A DNA stretch of 64,000 nt from a virus, in IMG/VR virus record IMGVR_UViG_3300037459_000226, positions 1-64,000 of that record; one strand, given 5' to 3'. Positions within the stretch are counted from its first letter, which is position 1; every line of letters begins with the position of its first letter. The notes beneath the pieces are model-generated. The model ran no database searches, was not told where the DNA came from, and saw only the letters and a program-made list of their open reading frames with translations. Position numbers and translations under genes: made by a program. Shown piece by piece: positions 8,745 to 15,865 of the stretch.

Positions 8745-9001
8745 GTGAACGACAACAGATCAGCGCCATCGAGCGCGACTGCGGTTACTGCCCGATCATG
8801 GTGACGTACAAGTATCGCTGTTCGTATTGCGACTGCGTGTTCGACAAAGAAGAACAGGAGGGTCGCAATTTTATCGGCTTCCTCAGTCCGGGGTACGCTC
8901 AGTCCATCGGTCATCTCCCGGTTGGGTGGAGTTGGTACGGGTCGAGCCTCGTCTGCCCGAAGCACGAGATTGTGGTTTACGATCGGGAGTTGAACGGATG
9001 A
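8741..9001 (+). CDS. Small zinc-binding protein
   Basis: 86 residues, GTG start overlapping the previous stop. Cysteine pairs YKYRCSYCDC and a later SLVCPKH make a likely single zinc site. Not assigned to a family. Translationally coupled to both neighbours. Confidence 0.65.
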   Translation: MSERQQISAIERDCGYCPIMVTYKYRCSYCDCVFDKEEQEGRNFIGFLSPGYAQSIGHLPVGWSWYGSSLVCPKHEIVVYDRELNG

Positions 9002-9168
9002 GCGACGATGTCGAAGAGCGCGGCCGTCAGGTCAAGGCGCGTCAGGACTTCACCTTGTATGCCAGCACGGTGATGAACCCTGATTTGTCATGCGTGACGC
9101 TGCCAGAGGACGAACCACCTGGACCGTTTCGAGATCAGTTGATCCGTGACGGACTCATCCGGATCTGA
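8998..9168 (+). CDS. Small hypothetical protein
   Basis: 56 residues; ATG overlaps the previous stop (ATGA), the main reason for calling it. Acidic and helical at the N-terminus, no recognisable motif. Last gene before the terminator at 9260-9298. Confidence 0.6.
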   Translation: MSDDVEERGRQVKARQDFTLYASTVMNPDLSCVTLPEDEPPGPFRDQLIRDGLIRI

Positions 9169-9259
9169 CATCCGGGTTGACAACCCACTGCGGTCGTGAA
9201 AGGATGCGGTCCGCTTCGGATCAAAGCGAAACACCAAAGCGCGCCAGCGCAACGGTTTG

Positions 9260-9298
9260 AAAGGCCACACGTTGATCCGAGCGTGTGGCCTTTCTCTT
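9260..9298 (+). terminator. Rho-independent terminator
   Basis: A perfect 12-bp stem (AAAGGCCACACG at 9260-9271 pairing with 9282-9293), a 10-base loop, then a T-rich run. Ends the DUF1580-like three-gene unit. The flanking A and T runs make it symmetrical, so it could act in both directions. Confidence 0.85.
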
Positions 9299-9309
9299 TG
9301 GACTCAGCG

Positions 9310-9522
9310 ATGTCCGGCACATCGAAACAGCTTGTCTTCCCGCCGCGGCCCGACCGCGAGCTGACGGAAGAGGATGTCGAGTTGCTCCAGACGGTCGATC
9401 CGTATGGGATTCTCAATGCGGGGAAGATCCCTGATTTCGATCCCGAGACAGAGAAACTCGTCGTGACATACACTTTTTCCCTGAATCCGCGATCCTACGG
9501 AGTTTACAGACGTGCCGACTGA
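9310..9522 (+). CDS. Small hypothetical protein
   Basis: 70 residues from ATG 9310, twelve bases after the terminator; no clear ribosome site. Acidic centre (REL followed by TEEDVELL). Its last codons overlap the GTG start of the first Tat-signal gene by 11 bases. Unknown function. Confidence 0.5.
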   Translation: MSGTSKQLVFPPRPDRELTEEDVELLQTVDPYGILNAGKIPDFDPETEKLVVTYTFSLNPRSYGVYRRAD

Positions 9523-9808
9523 CAGACGGGGATTCCTGACGGCCCTTGTGGCCGCTCCACTGGCCGTTGCGGTCGGCGTCAAGCTACCGGTGGCACCGAT
9601 TGCCGACGGGTTGTACCCCGGCTTCTTTGGCCCGAAGCTCGCATACGACCCGGACCTCTGGCCGATGGGAGATTCGGACGTCTGGTATGACCCCTACGAC
9701 TTTAGCGAACCGATTCTGCTGGACGTCGAGCCGTGCAACGGGGAATGGCTCGCCACAATTGAGTCCAGCGGCGTCCTCAAGGAGCTGATGAATGCCGGCC
9801 TCACGTAG
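9512..9808 (+). CDS. Small Tat-signal protein, copy 1 of 3
   Basis: 98 residues, GTG start. The N-terminus is a twin-arginine signal: DRRGFL followed by a hydrophobic Ala/Val stretch to about residue 27. The mature part is acidic and aromatic with no catalytic motif. It is followed immediately by two more genes of the same plan. Export by the host Tat system, or a signal-like membrane anchor, is inferred. Confidence 0.65.
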   Translation: MPTDRRGFLTALVAAPLAVAVGVKLPVAPIADGLYPGFFGPKLAYDPDLWPMGDSDVWYDPYDFSEPILLDVEPCNGEWLATIESSGVLKELMNAGLT

Positions 9809-10055
9809 AGACTTCCTGAGAGCAACGGTCTTCGGGCCTATCGCCGCTGCGGTGGGGATCAAGCTGGCTCCGGCGGGCCGGGTGTTCCAGAAGGTATTGA
9901 AGTTGCAGGCCATGACGGCCTCAACCGCCGGCGTCGGGCGTCAGTCGGCACCGTTGACGGTGGCCGAAGTGGAGCGAGCGTTTTCCTTGAATCCCGGCGT
10001 CTTTCGCCTGAAGTATCACGGCGAATTCACGTTCCCCAAGCCGGATCGCATCTGA
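9792..10055 (+). CDS. Small Tat-signal protein, copy 2 of 3
   Basis: 87 residues; ATG 9792 with GGAG upstream. Starts with PASRRDFLRA and a hydrophobic segment (GPIAAAVGIKLAP), the same layout as its neighbours; the remainder differs and contains AEVERAFSLNPG, also echoed in the gene at 9310 (FSLNP). Likely paralogue. Overlaps the previous gene by 17 bases. Confidence 0.65.
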   Translation: MPASRRDFLRATVFGPIAAAVGIKLAPAGRVFQKVLKLQAMTASTAGVGRQSAPLTVAEVERAFSLNPGVFRLKYHGEFTFPKPDRI

Positions 10056-10294
10056 TGCCTGAAATCAGCCGACGCGGCCTGTTCCGAGCCTTGATCGCGG
10101 CCCCGATTGCGGTGGCTGTCGGGAAACCGCTGCTGGCGACTGGCGACTGGCCGGTCAAGTGGACCGTCGGGAAAGTGACCAGGGTCGCCAATCTGTCGAG
10201 AGAAGAAATCTGCGCGCTGTATGAACAGAAGATCGACAGAATCGTGGCGAGCATGCAGTCATGCTTCAATCAGGATTTCACCGATCAGTCTTGA
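10055..10294 (+). CDS. Small Tat-signal protein, copy 3 of 3
   Basis: 79 residues; ATG 10055 overlaps the preceding stop. PEISRRGLFRA plus IAAPIAVAVGKPLL forms a twin-arginine signal very like copy 1. The C-terminal half is a charged helix with SREEICALYEQ. Role unknown. Confidence 0.65.
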   Translation: MPEISRRGLFRALIAAPIAVAVGKPLLATGDWPVKWTVGKVTRVANLSREEICALYEQKIDRIVASMQSCFNQDFTDQS

Positions 10295-10309
10295 CAGGAC
10301 GCCGCCCTG

Positions 10310-10513
10310 ATGACCGACCGTCGTTATGACTGTCCCAAGTCAATTCAACGCATGCTCGTCAGCCGCAGAGCCGAAGAAATCGTGAGGAGCCATCGGTTGC
10401 TCCATTTGCTCCAGGCGAAGGGGCGAATCCAATTCTCGACCTGTAGCGACTCAACGCTCCGCGGGTTTGCCGGCGAGAAAGGTCTTGACAGGAAGCCGGC
10501 GGCGTCGCAATGA
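10310..10513 (+). CDS. Possible small basic protein
   Basis: 67 residues, arginine-rich, no recognisable domain. Codon use is like that of its neighbours but no good ribosome site is visible. Called with reserve because it lies in line with the Tat-signal operon. Confidence 0.4.
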   Translation: MTDRRYDCPKSIQRMLVSRRAEEIVRSHRLLHLLQAKGRIQFSTCSDSTLRGFAGEKGLDRKPAASQ

Positions 10514-10520
10514 TGCTTGA

Positions 10521-10598
10521 CGTCCCGTCAGACAACACAATCTAGCCGCCCATTTGGGTGAAAAAGACCGCATTCTCTGACGGGACGCGGTCTTTTTT
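10521..10598 (+). promoter_or_regulatory. Leader with competing hairpins (terminator/antiterminator candidate)
   Basis: A strong intrinsic terminator is formed by AAAAAGACCGC (10561-10571) and GCGGTCTTTTTT (10587-10598). A second perfect 12-bp pairing joins CGTCCCGTCAGA (10521-10532) to 10576-10587, which is mostly the terminator loop. Geometry does not allow both helices in full, so they look mutually exclusive. The element lies between the Tat-signal operon and the HNH-type genes. Terminator is well supported; attenuation is inference. Confidence 0.65.
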
Positions 10599-10615
10599 CA
10601 TGCGCGGGGCACAAT

Positions 10616-11098
10616 GTGTCGGCCAAGGCGAAGAAACCGAAGCGGCGGTCAAAAACTGCTGCCCAACTATGGCGAGAGCGTCATCGTCGGGTAATCAACA
10701 ACCTCGGACCGACCGACATGGTCGAGCGCCGCAGAACACTCTCGGATCTCGGCTTCGACAACTACCGCCATTTCCTGATGAGTGCAGGCTGGAAGGCCGT
10801 TCGGGAAACCATGCTGAATCGCTGGAGTCGAACCTGCAAAGGCTGTCGTCAACCGGCAATCCAAGTGTTTCCCCAGGATTACAGCACCGCCACATTGAGT
10901 GGGCAGCAACCGAATAAACTCGTCGTCTGCTGCAATCGCTGCCATTCCTTCATCTTTGGAAAACGCACTCGTTACAAAGTGAAAATCGACCACGAGTGGG
11001 GAATCCAGTTCTGTCGGTGTGGTGCGCTCGCTCCGTTTAAGAAGATTTTGTGTTCCAAATGTCGTCGGGAGGCTCGGCGTGTCTCAGAACTTCGTTAG
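10616..11098 (+). CDS. HNH-fold protein lacking the catalytic histidines
   Basis: 160 residues, GTG start 18 bases after the terminator. The middle aligns with the HNH gene just downstream: LSDLGFDNYRHFL matches LSEMRFGSYAEYL, and the Cys knuckles CKGC...CNRC match CRVC...CETC. Where the partner has the catalytic VHHKSY, this protein has VFPQDY, so both histidines are gone. The C-terminus adds a CRCG...CSKC ribbon. It is probably a DNA-binding relic or regulator derived from a homing-type endonuclease. Confidence 0.7.
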   Translation: MSAKAKKPKRRSKTAAQLWRERHRRVINNLGPTDMVERRRTLSDLGFDNYRHFLMSAGWKAVRETMLNRWSRTCKGCRQPAIQVFPQDYSTATLSGQQPNKLVVCCNRCHSFIFGKRTRYKVKIDHEWGIQFCRCGALAPFKKILCSKCRREARRVSELR

Positions 11099-11594
11099 CG
11101 GTCTGCTGAGCTACGAAAAATTTTTCCGAAGTCTCCGGAAGTTTTTCAAGCAGGAGGGGGTTTCTGAATCTCACGTTGCCGCTGTGATAGAGTGTCTGCC
11201 GAAGATCAGGGAGCAGATCCAAGCGGCAACAAATCTCAGTCGAAACCGCGTCGCTCGGATCAAATCGGAGGAGCGTTCCGAAGCAAGGCGTCGCCGGAAC
11301 ATCAAGCCGATCGCTTCCCAAACATTTGTTCATGGCATGGTGCCGTACCAGAGACGAAACAAGTTGTTGAGCGAGATGCGGTTCGGTTCATACGCGGAAT
11401 ACCTCGAATCGGATCTCTGGAAAGAAATCAGGAATCGCGTATTGATCCGCGACGGACTGAGATGTAGAGTCTGCGCGTCGGAAGCAACTCAGGTTCACCA
11501 TAAATCGTATGATCGTTGCGTACTGGCGGGGGAATCAATTGATCAGTTGATTTCGATCTGTGAAACGTGCCACGAGGCAATCGAGTTTGGGTAG
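11079..11594 (+). pseudogene. HNH endonuclease, 5' part, interrupted by a mobile element
   Basis: 171 codons from a GTG at 11079 that has GGGAGG upstream and overlaps the previous gene. The HNH core is intact: CRVC, then VHHKSY, then CETCHEAIEF. The stop codon (TAG 11592-11594) lies in the left terminal inverted repeat of the element at 11589-13214, so only codons up to Phe170 are native. Splicing out the element and one copy of GAGTTT rejoins it in frame to 13221-13427, restoring a 238-residue protein. The truncated product keeps the HNH motif but loses the C-terminal zinc ribbon. Confidence 0.8.
11583..11588. repeat. Target-site duplication, left copy
   Basis: GAGTTT, encoding Glu-Phe of the interrupted HNH gene; repeated at 13215-13220 on the other side of the element. 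Confidence 0.85.
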
Positions 11595-11614
11595 TGGGTG
11601 CGTTCTGTGTTGAT
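11589..11614 (+). repeat. Left terminal inverted repeat
   Basis: 26 bp, begins GGGTAGTGGGTGCG. It matches the reverse complement of 13189-13214 at all 26 positions and lies directly inside the GAGTTT duplication. Confidence 0.92.
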
Positions 11615-11919
11615 CCAAGCGTTGCCCTTTGACGCGGCGGCCCGCGTGACCGGCACGCCGATTGCTGTTGAGCCGCGAATTCGTGAACACCACCTGAACC
11701 GCTCGCGCGAGGCCGGTGTCTGATTTGAAGCGCCTGCTTGCCAGCCGAAGATTTTGACTTCCGGCTTGCAGGCCCACCGCTCATCTGGCCACAATGGTAA
11801 AACCGGCTGAGATTGACGATTGTCACGATTTTTCCGATAGTCCCGCCCCACTTGGCGTGAGAGTCCGGTGGATGGCGACAAAACCCCTGACTGACTGAAC
11901 ATCACGGACATCGCATCAA
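11615..11919 (+). other. Non-coding left end of the mobile element
   Basis: 305 bases between the left repeat and the first cargo gene, without a convincing gene. It contains the promoter-like pair at 11813-11841 and a small inverted repeat (AGCCGAAG...CTTCCGGCT near 11742-11766). Minus-strand open frames here look like shadows. Confidence 0.6.
11813..11841 (+). promoter_or_regulatory. Candidate promoter of the Panacea cassette
   Basis: TTGACG (11813-11818), a 17-base spacer, then GATAGT (11836-11841): an acceptable sigma-70-type pair about 80 bases before the first cargo gene. It is the best such pair in the element's non-coding end. Not proven. Confidence 0.4.
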
Positions 11920-12351
11920 ATGCCCATAAGGAAGAAACGCCCGAAGGGGAGGATCGTGAAAAAGGTCGTCAAAAAAAAGCGATCGGCGGCCGGCAACGGG
12001 CAGCCGAAACAAGATCCCGATTCAACCAGGGTTCCTCTTGAGTACACATTCAGCGAGAACATTGTCCCCGTGTATTCAAATGGATTTGTTGTTCGGTACG
12101 ATGCGGGAATGTTTCACCTCTTCTTTTTCAATAGCCGTGGCCCGATCATCCTTGAAACCGATAGTCCGAAAAAGCGACAGGAACAGATTGCGAAAGTCGA
12201 TGTGGTCAAATCCAACTGTGTGGCTCATCTTGTGGTGACTTTGGATCAGGCCCGAAAGGTCATCTCCGCGCTGACGAGGAATTACGAGAAGTTCGTACAG
12301 ACGTTACCGGATGATGTGCGAGTGGCGTTGGAATCCGGTGGAGATGAATAG
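11920..12351 (+). CDS. DUF3467-like protein, first gene of the mobile cassette
   Basis: 143 residues, ATG 11920. A lysine-rich N-terminus (RKKRPKGR, KKVVKKKR) is followed by a beta-rich domain: VPVYSNGFVVRYDAGMFHL and, later, HLVVTLDQARKVISALTRN, the pattern of short DUF3467 proteins (a 'Y-N-x-V' strand, then a helix near the end). Partner of the Panacea gene, which starts within 10 bases of its stop. As the variable partner next to a Panacea protein it could be the toxin, but DUF3467 has no established toxic activity that I know of. Confidence 0.6.
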   Translation: MPIRKKRPKGRIVKKVVKKKRSAAGNGQPKQDPDSTRVPLEYTFSENIVPVYSNGFVVRYDAGMFHLFFFNSRGPIILETDSPKKRQEQIAKVDVVKSNCVAHLVVTLDQARKVISALTRNYEKFVQTLPDDVRVALESGGDE

Positions 12352-12360
12352 GTGAGACAA

Positions 12361-12990
12361 ATGGAAAATACCATCAACATCTCAGGCAGGACAGATTCCG
12401 CGGGGGGACCGAGGGATGTGAATACGATAGGGCAGGTCGCGTCAACTGGCAGTTCTGTGGTTCCGGCGGGGCAAACCTCTTCAACTGCTGGTGTGTCCGT
12501 CGTCAAAACCCAACCGCGCGGCATCAGGTTAATGCGCGACGTTACGGCAGAGATCGTTGCCGACAGAATTATCGATTTCTGCAACGAGCACGGCGACTGG
12601 GTCACGAACCTCAAGCTTCAGAAGCTGTTGTACTACACACAGGCATGGTATTTGGCGCTGTATGATGGGCCACTTTTTGACGAACCGATCATTGCGACAC
12701 CTAATGGACCAATCCAAAAAGAGGTGCTTGTCCGGTATCAGCGCTACGGTCACGGACCGATCGACCAGCCCAGCGGTGGCCAAAAAGTTCCCAAGAAGCT
12801 TGACAGTCACATCGTCGATGTGATGGAAGCATACGGCCACCTCAGCGCATTCGATTTGGAGAATTTGTCGCGTGACGAGGAGCCGTGGAAACTTGCGCAA
12901 AACCGCGATGACGGAGAAAAAGTGATTTCCCAGGAGGTGATGAAGGCGTTCTATCGGATGCGACTCGATGAAAAGAGGGCGAAGAGGTAA
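12361..12990 (+). CDS. Panacea-domain protein (DUF4065, SocA/GepA family), probable antitoxin
   Basis: 209 residues from ATG 12361 (AGGTGA upstream; a GTG at 12352 is possible). After a 55-residue low-complexity head comes a full Panacea domain: IVADRIIDFCNEHGDW, LKLQKLLYYTQAWYLA, FDEPIIATPNGPI, RYGHGPI and a helical tail. Panacea proteins are antitoxins or proteolytic adaptors paired with many unrelated toxins. Here it sits between a DUF3467-like gene and a short third gene within a transposon-like element. Domain call is firm; pairing is inference. Confidence 0.85.
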   Translation: MENTINISGRTDSAGGPRDVNTIGQVASTGSSVVPAGQTSSTAGVSVVKTQPRGIRLMRDVTAEIVADRIIDFCNEHGDWVTNLKLQKLLYYTQAWYLALYDGPLFDEPIIATPNGPIQKEVLVRYQRYGHGPIDQPSGGQKVPKKLDSHIVDVMEAYGHLSAFDLENLSRDEEPWKLAQNRDDGEKVISQEVMKAFYRMRLDEKRAKR

Positions 12991-13186
12991 AGTCCCACCC
13001 TATCAGGTGGAGGAACGCGGCAAGGTGCCGCGAGCACAGGCCCCTCCAACCGACGTGGTGTTTTCATTCCGGTTTTTGGATACCACCAGCAATCCGAAGT
13101 TCTCTCTCGGCGATTGCGAGGATGGCTATTTTGAGATCTTGTTGGAGCGGTTGTTGAAGGAATCGGCCCGCGCTACCGCAGCTTAA
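12968..13186 (+). CDS. Short third gene of the mobile cassette
   Basis: 72 residues, ATG 12968 overlapping the end of the Panacea gene by 23 bases. A basic head is followed by VVFSFRFLD...KFSLGDCEDGYFEILLERL, a compact fold-like pattern that I recall in small proteins encoded beside Panacea genes, where it is usually longer. The stop is two bases before the right terminal repeat, so it may be truncated at the element boundary. It could be the toxin or a toxin fragment. Confidence 0.55.
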   Translation: MKRGRRGKVPPYQVEERGKVPRAQAPPTDVVFSFRFLDTTSNPKFSLGDCEDGYFEILLERLLKESARATAA

Positions 13187-13188
13187 AC

Positions 13189-13214
13189 ATCAACACAGAA
13201 CGCACCCACTACCC
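13189..13214 (-). repeat. Right terminal inverted repeat
   Basis: Exact 26-of-26 inverted copy of 11589-11614, starting two bases after the stop of the third cargo gene. Confidence 0.92.
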
Positions 13215-13220
13215 GAGTTT
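13215..13220. repeat. Target-site duplication, right copy
   Basis: GAGTTT, identical to 11583-11588. Immediately followed by the rest of the HNH reading frame. Confidence 0.85.
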
Positions 13221-13427
13221 GCGAATGGGAAAAAGGTGAGCTTCCACGAGACGGCGGAACGCCTCGAAGCCCGCTTAAATCAAATGGTCCGGAGGAACGG
13301 CCAGCGGAACGGCCGGCGGCGGAAATGTTCGGAGTGCCGGGCTGTTCGCGTAAACCGCAGGATCACCCCAAACTTCCCCGTGTGCCCGATGTGCACGCGA
13401 CAAGGTCTTTCAAGGAAATCTGCCTGA
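13221..13427 (+). pseudogene. HNH endonuclease, 3' part, cut off by the mobile element
   Basis: 68 codons that continue the HNH gene after the element: ANGKKVSFHETAERLEARL, then an Arg/Gly linker and a CSEC...CPMC zinc ribbon. The first part matches the usual continuation of phage HNH proteins after CHxxIEF (a helix with an 'EA/ETxxRL' pattern), and the ribbon resembles that of the neighbouring paralogue at 10616. A GTG at 13236 could initiate a 63-residue fragment, but this is most likely a remnant. Confidence 0.78.
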
Positions 13428-13698
13428 AAAGAAGACTAGCTCTCACCGGCGAGCATCAATCGGCCGGCCAAGGGGACAGGTCGCCAAGTCCCGTAAGCGA
13501 AGAAAAGCACACCAGCACATTGGCGATGGCAAGATGGGGGTCCCAACAGTTGTCCCCCCGATCTACCTGTGGCGATGGCCCTCCGCGCCCCGCAGCAAAG
13601 TATGTGTGCCGTTTCAACAAACAAGACTTGTCCGTGAGGATTGGCGTGCGACGGACGTAAAGCTCAACAAAGCGGCAAGGAAGTGGAGTGCACCGCTT
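13428..13698 (+). other. Spacer after the HNH gene
   Basis: 271 bases without a clear gene. A GGGGG...CCCCC inverted repeat around 13534-13558 might end HNH transcription, but it lacks a T-run. The open frame crossing this stretch is probably the upstream extension of the next gene. Confidence 0.35.
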
Positions 13699-14244
13699 AT
13701 GCCAGACCCACAGCCACTCTCCGAACACCCCAAGGTGCAATTCTTCAAGATCTCACCCGAGGGCTTGGGAACGATCGTCGTCGACCCGAGATACCGGCCC
13801 AACGGCGCCGATGGCCTGCTCGTGACCTGCCCAATCGGTTCGATCGTCAAGCTCCAGTTGGCGCACACGATTCAGCCTGGCACGTCGTTAATCTGGCGAG
13901 GATATGGCATTTGCAGGCGAACGACGCCGCGACTTGTGACACAGCAGCAGTACGATGCCGGCCCTATTGCAAAACCAGAGTCTCCGCTGTACGACGTGAC
14001 GGCCTTGTTCTGGCCCTGTGACCGTCGGCATCACCTCCAGATGACCCTCAATCTGATCACGGGAGTCGAGGTCGTCACGCGGTACGTTCCGCCGGTCGCC
14101 TGCACGGCCTGCGACTGGAACGGTTCTCGGCACCAAGCGAACATCGACCCGTGCAAATCGCCAGCAGAGGACCGGTGTCCGCTCTGCGGCGAGAAAGTCG
14201 TCATCTTTCACCTGTTTCCACCAGGACCAGCGAATGCCGGATAA
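13699..14244 (+). CDS. Hypothetical protein with C-terminal zinc ribbon
   Basis: 181 residues from ATG 13699 (GGAG about ten bases upstream; the frame is open further but without a site). Beta-rich body, then CTACDW...CPLCGEK, a four-cysteine ribbon at the end. Overlaps the following gene by 11 bases. Not recognised. Confidence 0.6.
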   Translation: MPDPQPLSEHPKVQFFKISPEGLGTIVVDPRYRPNGADGLLVTCPIGSIVKLQLAHTIQPGTSLIWRGYGICRRTTPRLVTQQQYDAGPIAKPESPLYDVTALFWPCDRRHHLQMTLNLITGVEVVTRYVPPVACTACDWNGSRHQANIDPCKSPAEDRCPLCGEKVVIFHLFPPGPANAG

Positions 14245-14704
14245 CCCCCAGAATCTCATCAACGGCGGCATCACATCCCAGGCAGTCATTACCCTTACGG
14301 CGTACGGTGACGGCCAGCACATCATCATGCTGCACGGCGACGGAACAGCGCTGAGCTGCTGTTCGCAGTTAGCCCAGATGCTGCAATCGGCGATCGACCT
14401 CGCGGGGGCCAGGATTCAGTTGGCACAGCCCCCCCTGCGGTACGCCGATACGAGTCAACCGCCGTTCGCGCAGCCTCAGCAAACGCCCATCGTCGAGCAT
14501 CCTCCCGTCCAGATGACGGAACCATCGCCAGAACCGGTCCCGGTGCCGCCTGCGGAGCGGGATTCGAATCTCCCAAACCCACCGCGTGAGCGCAAACCGA
14601 ACCCGATGGACCCGCCGGCGCCGCAAGTGGACGGTCCGTTCCCGGATGCGGTGGGCGCCGTAAACCGAGCATTCAACCAAGAGCATCCCGGACGCAGGCA
14701 GTAG
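14234..14704 (+). CDS. Hypothetical protein with Pro-rich tail
   Basis: 156 residues. The first 60 look folded (strands, HIIMLHGDGTALS, then a helix); the rest is Pro/Gln/Glu-rich and disordered. Shares this plan with the next gene, suggesting a common role. Function unknown. Confidence 0.65.
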   Translation: MPDNPQNLINGGITSQAVITLTAYGDGQHIIMLHGDGTALSCCSQLAQMLQSAIDLAGARIQLAQPPLRYADTSQPPFAQPQQTPIVEHPPVQMTEPSPEPVPVPPAERDSNLPNPPRERKPNPMDPPAPQVDGPFPDAVGAVNRAFNQEHPGRRQ

Positions 14705-14758
14705 CCCCGCTAGCCACGTGGCAGCGGAACCCCACCCCTCCCGAAAGGAGAATAGACC

Positions 14759-15487
14759 GTGCTTGACGACGATTACACCAATTTGACGAAGTGGCTGATC
14801 AGTAATCCGGATGACAACCGCAGAGTCTCATTCAGCTTTTTAACAATGCAGCGGGATGTCCGGATTCAGATGGAGTGCGAAACGTTCGCCGGCGGCCACA
14901 TAACGTTCTCCGAACTCTGGCCGGCGAACGAGACGTCGCTTCAGCAGGGCCTCAACGTTATGCTCCAGCGGATCGTGGCGCTCTCGCAACCTGTTGTACA
15001 GGATGTGGACGAAACCCTCTTGGATCAGGCAGAGATAGCGCTTGATCCGCACTCCTACATTGACGGAAAGCTAACGCCGATTGATGCCATCATTCCCCCA
15101 TCTGAAGACCAGTTGTTCACTGTTTCGATCGCCGGCCGGACCTACGAGGTGACTGAGGAAGCGATTCGTTCTGTCGGACGGGAAATCGGCCTTCCGGGTG
15201 GCGAGGATCACGCGGTCCCAGACCCGCCTTTGACCGCCGAAGATGTGACCTCGGGGTACAGCGAAAACCGGCGCTCTGACCCGGTCGAACTCGCTTCGCT
15301 GCTCGGCGTCGAGATGCCGGCCGCTCCGTACCAGCCGCCAGCCGAACAGGCACCGTACACCGCACCGGCGCCACCTCCAGCGTTCGATCCGATCTACCTG
15401 GGATCCGAAACGCTAGACAGCCCCCCAGTGCCGCTTCAGTCTCCCGAACAGCGGATGCCTCCCGCCCCGCCAAAGCAACTGATTTGA
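14759..15487 (+). CDS. Hypothetical protein with Pro-rich C-terminus
   Basis: 242 residues, GTG 14759 with AAAGGAG upstream. Folded N-terminal 120 residues, acidic middle, Pro/Ala-rich tail from about residue 185. No enzyme motif. May be a structural or assembly factor; unassigned. Confidence 0.65.
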   Translation: MLDDDYTNLTKWLISNPDDNRRVSFSFLTMQRDVRIQMECETFAGGHITFSELWPANETSLQQGLNVMLQRIVALSQPVVQDVDETLLDQAEIALDPHSYIDGKLTPIDAIIPPSEDQLFTVSIAGRTYEVTEEAIRSVGREIGLPGGEDHAVPDPPLTAEDVTSGYSENRRSDPVELASLLGVEMPAAPYQPPAEQAPYTAPAPPPAFDPIYLGSETLDSPPVPLQSPEQRMPPAPPKQLI

Positions 15488-15577
15488 GAGGAAACCGACA
15501 AACGTCCGGAAGAATCATTCTCGGCCGGCCTATCAGTCAGTAGGCAAGGTCCCCAGCTCGCAAACGAGGAGAATGAA

Positions 15578-15796
15578 ATGCCTGTTCCCAGCCTGATGCA
15601 GTTCACCCTTCTGGAGTCTGGTCTACTTTACGCAGTCCAGGCCAGTCAAATCGAGTCCGTCACGGCCCTGACTCGCGGCAGTGACCTGAAAGAAAACTGC
15701 ACAATTCGCACGAAATCCGGAGACGTAAAAAATGTGTTCACCCCCGCGGCGAGTGCCGTTCAAGAGGTCATAGACGCTCTCATGCCCGGCGGGTGA
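15578..15796 (+). CDS. Small hypothetical protein
   Basis: 72 residues, ATG 15578 with a GAGGAG site. Short strands and a final helix, somewhat like FlbD-type small proteins, but similarity is too weak for a name. Last gene before the terminator at 15866-15893. Confidence 0.7.
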   Translation: MPVPSLMQFTLLESGLLYAVQASQIESVTALTRGSDLKENCTIRTKSGDVKNVFTPAASAVQEVIDALMPGG

Positions 15797-15865
15797 AGCC
15801 GCCCGGGAAAGCGATCGAGCCAGTCCCAAGTAGTGCGTCAACTTCGGGTTAGGGGTTGGAACGCG

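Larger units (their letters stand above)
11589..13214. mobile_element. Non-autonomous transposon-like element with Panacea cassette
   Basis: 1,626 bp bounded by perfect 26-bp inverted repeats beginning GGGTAGTGGGTGCG and flanked by the direct repeat GAGTTT (11583-11588 and 13215-13220), a 6-bp target-site duplication. Exact removal restores an HNH reading frame. Inside are 11920-12351, 12361-12990 and 12968-13186, all rightward; no transposase or recombinase frame is present. Movement must therefore have relied on an enzyme encoded elsewhere. Ends starting with GGG occur in several transposon families; I cannot assign one. Confidence 0.88.

Noticed and set aside
11428-11911. Minus-strand open frames in the left end of the mobile element
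   Set aside because: Cross the element boundary into the HNH gene, lack ribosome sites and have shadow-like composition. Not a transposase.
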